Assembly (NCBI GenBank): GCA_016926855.1
Contig: JAFGNT010000002.1
Coordinates: forward strand, 31,546 to 95,545
Length of the DNA: 64,000 nt
Reading direction: 5' to 3'
From: Methanomicrobiaceae archaeon
GTDB lineage: Archaea; Halobacteriota; Methanomicrobia; Methanomicrobiales; Methanomicrobiaceae
The notes below the pieces were generated by a model that was not told the DNA's origin, ran no database searches, and was given only the letters and a program-made list of their open reading frames with translations. Numbering within the stretch: the stretch's first letter is position 1; each line of letters starts with the position of its first letter. This document shows, piece after piece, positions 61,756-64,000 of this stretch. The translations under genes were made by a program, and so were the position numbers.

Positions 61756-62250
61756 ATGTCAATGAAGGACAGCACGGGGAAGGGGAGCCTTTCTCTGAAC
61801 GAACATCAGGTGCGCCGCATCCGGATCACCTGCGGGTATATCGACCGGCTCCTGACTGATATCGAAAATATTCTCTCTGATTCTGTGTCAGGCGCGGCAT
61901 TCCCGCGCTACATTCCTGACATCACCCCCGCGCAACAGCAAACGATCGAGGACTCGCTCGCACGTCTTCGCGCCCGCCTTGTACGCATTCTCGACGATCA
62001 GGGCATCACCAGGTGTCAGCCCACGATTCCGTTATCCCGTGCCATCATATGTTCACTCGGCGCGATAGATAGTGCCGTCGAGGAGCTGAAGCCAAAGTAC
62101 ATGAAGGGATATGGTGATCTCGGCGAAGATATGGCAACAGAGCTGAATGGCATTGTCGGAGATTTGCACGGACTGACCGGAGAACTCAACCGGTATCTCG
62201 GCGCAGACACGGGAGAGGATCTCGCGGCGCGTCTGCATCGGTTGGAGTGA
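61756..62250 (+). CDS. Helical protein with in-frame TGA before a membrane helix
   Basis: A 164-residue helical, partly coiled-coil protein (GYIDRLLTDIENILSD, QQTIEDSLARLRARLVRILD, GDLGEDMATELNGIVGDLHG). ATG 61756 has AGGAGCAGG upstream. After the TGA at 62248-62250 the same frame stays open for 39 more codons and encodes a basic segment and a membrane helix (RKRGLIVAGLLVSVVAG) to TAG 62370. The natural gene may have been 204 residues with a C-terminal anchor. It follows the dynamin cassette. Confidence 0.6.
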   Translation: MSMKDSTGKGSLSLNEHQVRRIRITCGYIDRLLTDIENILSDSVSGAAFPRYIPDITPAQQQTIEDSLARLRARLVRILDDQGITRCQPTIPLSRAIICSLGAIDSAVEELKPKYMKGYGDLGEDMATELNGIVGDLHGLTGELNRYLGADTGEDLAARLHRLE

Positions 62251-62370
62251 CCAGGAGACGAACTCCGTCTCCTCTCCCTGAGAGAGAGGATCGCTCGCAA
62301 ACGCGGGCTGATCGTGGCAGGGCTGCTCGTGAGCGTCGTTGCAGGCCGGGTCATGGACCCAGCGGGATAG

Positions 62371-62621
62371 TTGACGAGACCGGCAGGAGCGAGCAGGCCC
62401 GACCGATCGCAAAAACCAGGGCAGGGGTCATTCCCCCTTCCCGAGCAGCAGGACCGCCGCACGCTGCGTATCCCCTGAAGGTCGGGGCATGAGGGCGTCA
62501 CCTTGCCCGCACGCAAAAGAAAACGGGGGGAGTGCCGTGCTGCGAGCGGAGCTGAGCAATCGTGCCCCGATTTTCTGAAGGAACAGAATTCAGATGGGAT
62601 TGATACACATATCGATGGTCC
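62371..62621. other. Intergenic region
   Basis: No gene with support. Open frames here are GC-rich shadows. It lies between the end of the coiled-coil reading frame and the 3' end of the ArsR-type gene on the other strand. Confidence 0.35.
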
Positions 62622-63092
62622 TCATCGATCGAGGCACCCGGCCCCCTCATCGGTCATTGAGTAGATGATCCAGTTTCCCTGCGGCTCTCCCGTAATCAGG
62701 CCCGCCTTCTTGAGCACGCCCAGGTGGTAGGAGAGTTTGGAGTCCGCGATGCCGAGCACCGCCTTGATCACGCAGACGCAGAGCGGCTGGATACCAAGCA
62801 TGGCAAGGATCTTCAGGCGGATCGGATCGGCGCAGGCGCGATGCCGGGCGCTCATCCGATCCAGGTGCGCATCGGAGGGCAGCATCTTTTCAAGCCCTTC
62901 GATCCCCCCGCAGGTGCACAGGGACGCTGCAATCTCCTCCGGAATGCCAGAAATTGTCGGCTCTTTTACGCGAGATACGTCTTCACTCTCCCCGGGATCG
63001 ACCATTTCAAAAGAGTATGAAAATTTCCGGTCGATAAGTATTCCGGTACCGCACCTTTCAGGTTTATCACTTTCCTGGCATCTGCGGCCCAT
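62622..63092 (-). CDS. ArsR-type winged-helix regulator with cysteine-rich N-terminus
   Basis: A 156-residue regulator. The HTH part (about 80-150: ADPIRLKILAMLGIQPLCVC, DSKLSYHLGVLKKAGLI, NWIIYSMTDEG) is a standard ArsR fold. In front of it is a cysteine pair (CTCGG) suited to metal sensing, and further cysteines lie in the PLCVC helix. Start is ATG 63092 or the internal ATG 63005. It is divergent from the SO_0444-type permease gene and probably represses it through the palindromes at 63111-63180. Confidence 0.85.
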   Translation of the reverse strand: MGRRCQESDKPERCGTGILIDRKFSYSFEMVDPGESEDVSRVKEPTISGIPEEIAASLCTCGGIEGLEKMLPSDAHLDRMSARHRACADPIRLKILAMLGIQPLCVCVIKAVLGIADSKLSYHLGVLKKAGLITGEPQGNWIIYSMTDEGAGCLDR

Positions 63093-63110
63093 GCGCCAGC
63101 CACGCGAGAC

Positions 63111-63180
63111 GTTTCAAAATTGTTTGAAACAACAAGATTTATACTGGAGTCCTGTTAACAGTGTTTCAAACAATGTTGAA
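63111..63180. promoter_or_regulatory. ArsR-type operator pair flanking a TATA box
   Basis: A perfect inverted repeat GTTTCAAA-ATTG-TTTGAAAC (63111-63130) and a second GTTTCAAA half-site (63163-63170) with a degenerate partner lie on either side of TTTATACT (63138-63145). This is the right layout for repression of the plus-strand permease and of the regulator itself. Confidence 0.65.
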
Positions 63181-63367
63181 TTATCGCTGGAGGTGAACAC
63201 GATCCGTGATGGAAGGAAACCGGAACATACGCCGGGCAGGATGTGTAGTGCAGAGGAAACCAGCCCCCACGCAGCATTCCAACCACCGGTATTACTATGA
63301 CATTATAATGAGGAACACAGAATGAAGCCTATTCCCTTACTAACAACATCAAGGAGTGAACCATCGA

Positions 63368-64000
63368 ATGGCTGATCCGATCACCGGAGCGCTCCTCTCC
63401 GGGCTCGATGCCGTCATCGAGTACCTGGCGGCGCACACCATCACCTGCCTGGTGCCGGCGTTCTTCATCGCCGGGGCCATCGCCGCCTTCGTCAAGAAGG
63501 ATGCGATCCTGAAGTACTTCAGCCCCGACGCAAAAAAGTCGGTCTCCTATGGGATAGCATCCGTCTCCGGCATCGTGCTCGCCGTCTGCTCCTGCACCAT
63601 CCTGCCGATGTTCGCCGGGATCATGAAGAAGGGCAGCGGGATCGGCCCGGCCATCACCTTCCTCTTCGCGGGTCCGGGCATCAACATCCTCGCCATCATC
63701 TACACGGCGAGCGTGCTCGGCTTCGATATCGGCTTCGCCCGGGCCCTCTTCGCCATCGTCATGTCCATCTTCATCGGGCTCGTCATGGCGATCGTCTTCC
63801 GTGCCTACGACGAGGAGATCAGGAAGAGCACCACCGGGCCGATGATGGTGGCCGGAGGCGAAGAAGAGCGGCCGCGGTGGGTCGTGCCGGCATTCTTCGT
63901 GCTGCTCGTGCTCATCCTCGTCATCGGGGCCTCGCAGCTCGACTTCACCCTCCGCCTCGGCATCGTCTACCTGCTCACCGTGGCGGTGGCATTCCTGCTC
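63368..64000 (+). CDS. SO_0444/ArsP-type permease (3' partial)
   Basis: The first 211 residues of a membrane permease of the DUF318/ArsP family, cut by the window end. The ATG at 63368 has AAGGAGTGA 8 nt upstream. Recognisable: four or five helices, the conserved VCSCTILPMFAGI with its CxC, and KKGSGIGPAITFLFAGPGINI. Family members export organoarsenicals or divalent metals such as Cu and Zn. The divergent ArsR-type gene with cysteine-rich sensor supports a metal or metalloid efflux role. Confidence 0.87.
   Translation, partial: MADPITGALLSGLDAVIEYLAAHTITCLVPAFFIAGAIAAFVKKDAILKYFSPDAKKSVSYGIASVSGIVLAVCSCTILPMFAGIMKKGSGIGPAITFLFAGPGINILAIIYTASVLGFDIGFARALFAIVMSIFIGLVMAIVFRAYDEEIRKSTTGPMMVAGGEEERPRWVVPAFFVLLVLILVIGASQLDFTLRLGIVYLLTVAVAFLL

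Overview
The window is euryarchaeal DNA, most likely from a methanogen of the order Methanomicrobiales (Methanoculleus/Methanofollis type; genus not determined). The evidence is the gene content: DUF3344 and PEGA surface proteins, a DUF1673 family cluster, UPF0305/DUF2115, a UbiA prenyltransferase of the archaeal lipid type, CobN with a fused AAA/VWA chelatase subunit, and a PGF-CTERM-like surface protein. Coding DNA is GC-rich, promoters are AT-rich with TATA boxes, and many starts have little or no leader. No tRNA, rRNA or CRISPR array was seen.

Layout. 1-1783: an ABC-type export ATPase (5' cut by the window edge) and its FtsX/MacB-like permease. 1787-7554: two secreted DUF3344 proteins, the second with two DUF3344 and six PEGA modules. 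7767-8717: a Gate-domain membrane protein. 9410-20618: a metal/corrinoid block, with a chelatase AAA+VWA protein on the plus strand and, converging on it, a tightly overlapping operon (secreted protein, BtuF-like binding protein, permease, ATPase, CobN). AT-rich palindromes lie at its promoters. 20987-23403: UV endonuclease, PrsW-like protease and FKBP lipoprotein. 23756-26686: an unnamed three-gene operon of two related coiled-coil proteins and a LuxE/PaaK-like adenylating enzyme. 26841-33570: small membrane protein, N-formylglutamate amidohydrolase-like enzyme, peroxiredoxin, helix-turn-helix protein with a VIT/VWA protein, UbiA, and a membrane-anchored protein.

33571-35460 is a graveyard: an IS256-type transposase head with a frameshift, a BofA-like tail, a degenerate copy of the 3' end of the amidohydrolase gene, and a fragment resembling the lipoprotein at 40158, with intact CsbD and DUF1328-type small genes among them. 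35460-50819 carries a methyltransferase, an NapH-like ferredoxin protein, a DUF4258/DUF2283-like toxin-antitoxin pair, DUF169 and DUF2115 proteins, a regulator with three DUF1673 genes, and surface beta-propeller proteins.

50974-62370 is accessory DNA: an Mrr-type restriction enzyme, a truncated Fic protein, an operon with enolase, an ABC ATPase cluster ending in frameshifted genes, an HNH protein and a dynamin-like GTPase cassette. Its most striking content is two copies of a fluoride (crcB) riboswitch, one leading the terpenoid-cyclase-like/enolase operon and the other standing 2.5 kb downstream before a 60-codon ORF. Enolase is a known fluoride target, so the first copy makes a coherent fluoride-response operon. 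62622-64000 is a divergent ArsR-type regulator and SO_0444/ArsP-type permease (3' cut by the window edge) with a palindromic operator between them.
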